A stretch of DNA of 64,000 bases, taken from contig OZ025782.1 in the NCBI GenBank assembly GCA_964019425.1, positions 1,529,880-1,593,879 on the forward strand, read 5' to 3'. The translations under genes were made by a program, and so were the position numbers. Under the pieces are notes generated by a model. The model worked only from the letters and a program-made list of their open reading frames with translations, ran no database searches and was not told the DNA's origin. This DNA comes from Flectonema sp. DT1601 (Eukaryota; Euglenozoa; Diplonemea; Diplonemida; Diplonemidae). Positions 63,056 through 64,000 of this stretch are shown here, in pieces; position 1 is the first letter of the stretch; each line of letters begins with the position of its first letter.

Positions 63056-64000
63056 TACTAAGTGTTTCTCACTTAGAATTTTATTTTTATGTTCGTTTTC
63101 TATCCCTTCTCCTATCCCTTTTGTTCAAAATAAGCGGGAGGAAATTCTCTCATTCACGCTAAGATGCACTCTGAACTTTGATTTTTTGATCTGAGTGTGA
63201 GGGAATGACCTGTTAGTGCATTGGGCATAGGCTGGGCTGCAGTTTAGATGTCTTAGGTGTTAATAGGGGGTTCCTCTTAGCATTTTTCTTTGTTCCCACC
63301 TTATGATTTTCTTGAAGAAAAAAAAAATAGAAGTCATAATGGTGCTTCCCTCTGGAAGGGTTGTAAGCCATGGTGTCCAACTAAATTAAAGGACAAGTCT
63401 GGGATAATCCCTGCCAGAGGGGCGAGTATTCTACCATGGTTGAAATACTCTGGCAACTGATCTTCAATTTTATGTTGTTTGTTAGCTGCTGGTGTATCTT
63501 GATTATGTGTTGATACTTGCATTTTTTTATTTGTAATCTTCTATTACAATTCTCTTTCTGTTCTGGTCTGTTACTTCATTTGTCTTGTTTAACTTCAGTT
63601 ATATCCATTTTACTTTTTATTGTTTCCCATCTACTTTTTATTTTCTATTAGTTCTGGTCAGAAACTCCTGGGCAGCAAGAAGGAAAGCAGTTTAGTACTT
63701 CTGGGTGTTTGGCATCACCCCCCATAGTGAGCAAGTACAACAGGTAGCATTGGTAGTCTGTTGATCCTGAGTGATCCCAGCTACAGTTTTGTTTTTCTTT
63801 CTTTTTTTTAGAAGAAGATCAGGACATCCAAGCACTGCTGGATAGTTGCTGAATGCAGGGCCTGCCTGTGGCATTATAATAACAGGCTAAGTCATTTGTA
63901 GTTCATAGTTTACCTTTGATTTTATAACTTCACACAGGGTACTATGAACGATGAGAGATCCAGTGGGATCACTCAGGGTCTAGTAGAGACCACCAATGTT
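63056..64000. other. compositionally distinct terminal segment
   Basis: Begins abruptly at TACTAAGTGTTTCTCACTTAG (a perfect CTAAGTG/CACTTAG hairpin). It lacks the long homopolymers seen everywhere else and has more balanced base use. Short minus-strand frames (63334-63522, 63692-63874) show no family. An inverted repeat of ~35 bp pairs 63744-63779 with ~63966-64000. Probably another repeat element or non-coding host DNA. Confidence 0.5.

Overview
The window comes from the nuclear genome of a eukaryote, most likely a microbial one. The evidence is spliceosomal introns (5' sites usually GTATGT), eukaryotic protein families (SPX-MAP kinases, a UHM splicing factor, an NTF2-fold protein, an NHE antiporter, an MCTP/RMDN protein), a non-LTR retrotransposon, MITEs and satellite arrays. 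Non-coding DNA is AT-rich and crowded with poly-A/poly-T runs of 10-30 bases. I cannot name the lineage from the sequence.

Layout. 1-2438: AT-rich DNA with weak signs of a split plus-strand gene at the left edge. 2439-37268: a host gene block in which all twelve confidently called genes lie on the minus strand. In plus-coordinate order they are two SPX-MAP kinase paralogues; a three-exon class-I methyltransferase; a three-exon SPF45/RBM17-like UHM splicing factor; an NHE antiporter with a Cys-rich ectodomain; a CCCH zinc-finger protein; a Ser/Thr/Pro-rich protein; a membrane protein with a disordered tail; a zinc-finger/ankyrin protein; a two-exon NTF2-fold protein; a BART-like protein; and a C2/MCTP/RMDN fusion. 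Most of these ATGs sit 7-33 nt downstream of a pyrimidine-rich tract ending in CAG or TAG. With the common orientation, this suggests spliced-leader trans-splicing, or else systematic introns in 5' leaders.

37706-41470: a DNA transposon with a hAT-like transposase. A shorter copy of the same element is inserted inside it, flanked by a 5-bp target duplication. 41740-44450: a tandem array of ~25-33-bp units with an internal inverted block. 44451-63055: a repeat landscape dominated by a cassette made of a hairpin-rich leader, a ~130-bp satellite array and a tail with GGTATCTC repeats. The cassette occurs twice in full and several times in part. Interspersed are a degraded antisense LSU rRNA fragment, tRNA-like Pol III modules joined to a conserved head sequence, two nearly identical 302-bp MITEs (a third copy lies at 32.3 kb) and a 5'-truncated non-LTR retrotransposon with a 1,221-codon open frame. 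63056-64000: a compositionally different segment that starts abruptly at the end of a satellite array.

Themes. The gene block holds signalling and membrane proteins with unusual domain pairings: SPX sensing joined to a MAP kinase with a C-terminal CaaX box, and a C2/MCTP membrane anchor joined to an RMDN helical-repeat domain. All assignments come from reading motifs by eye; no database search was possible.
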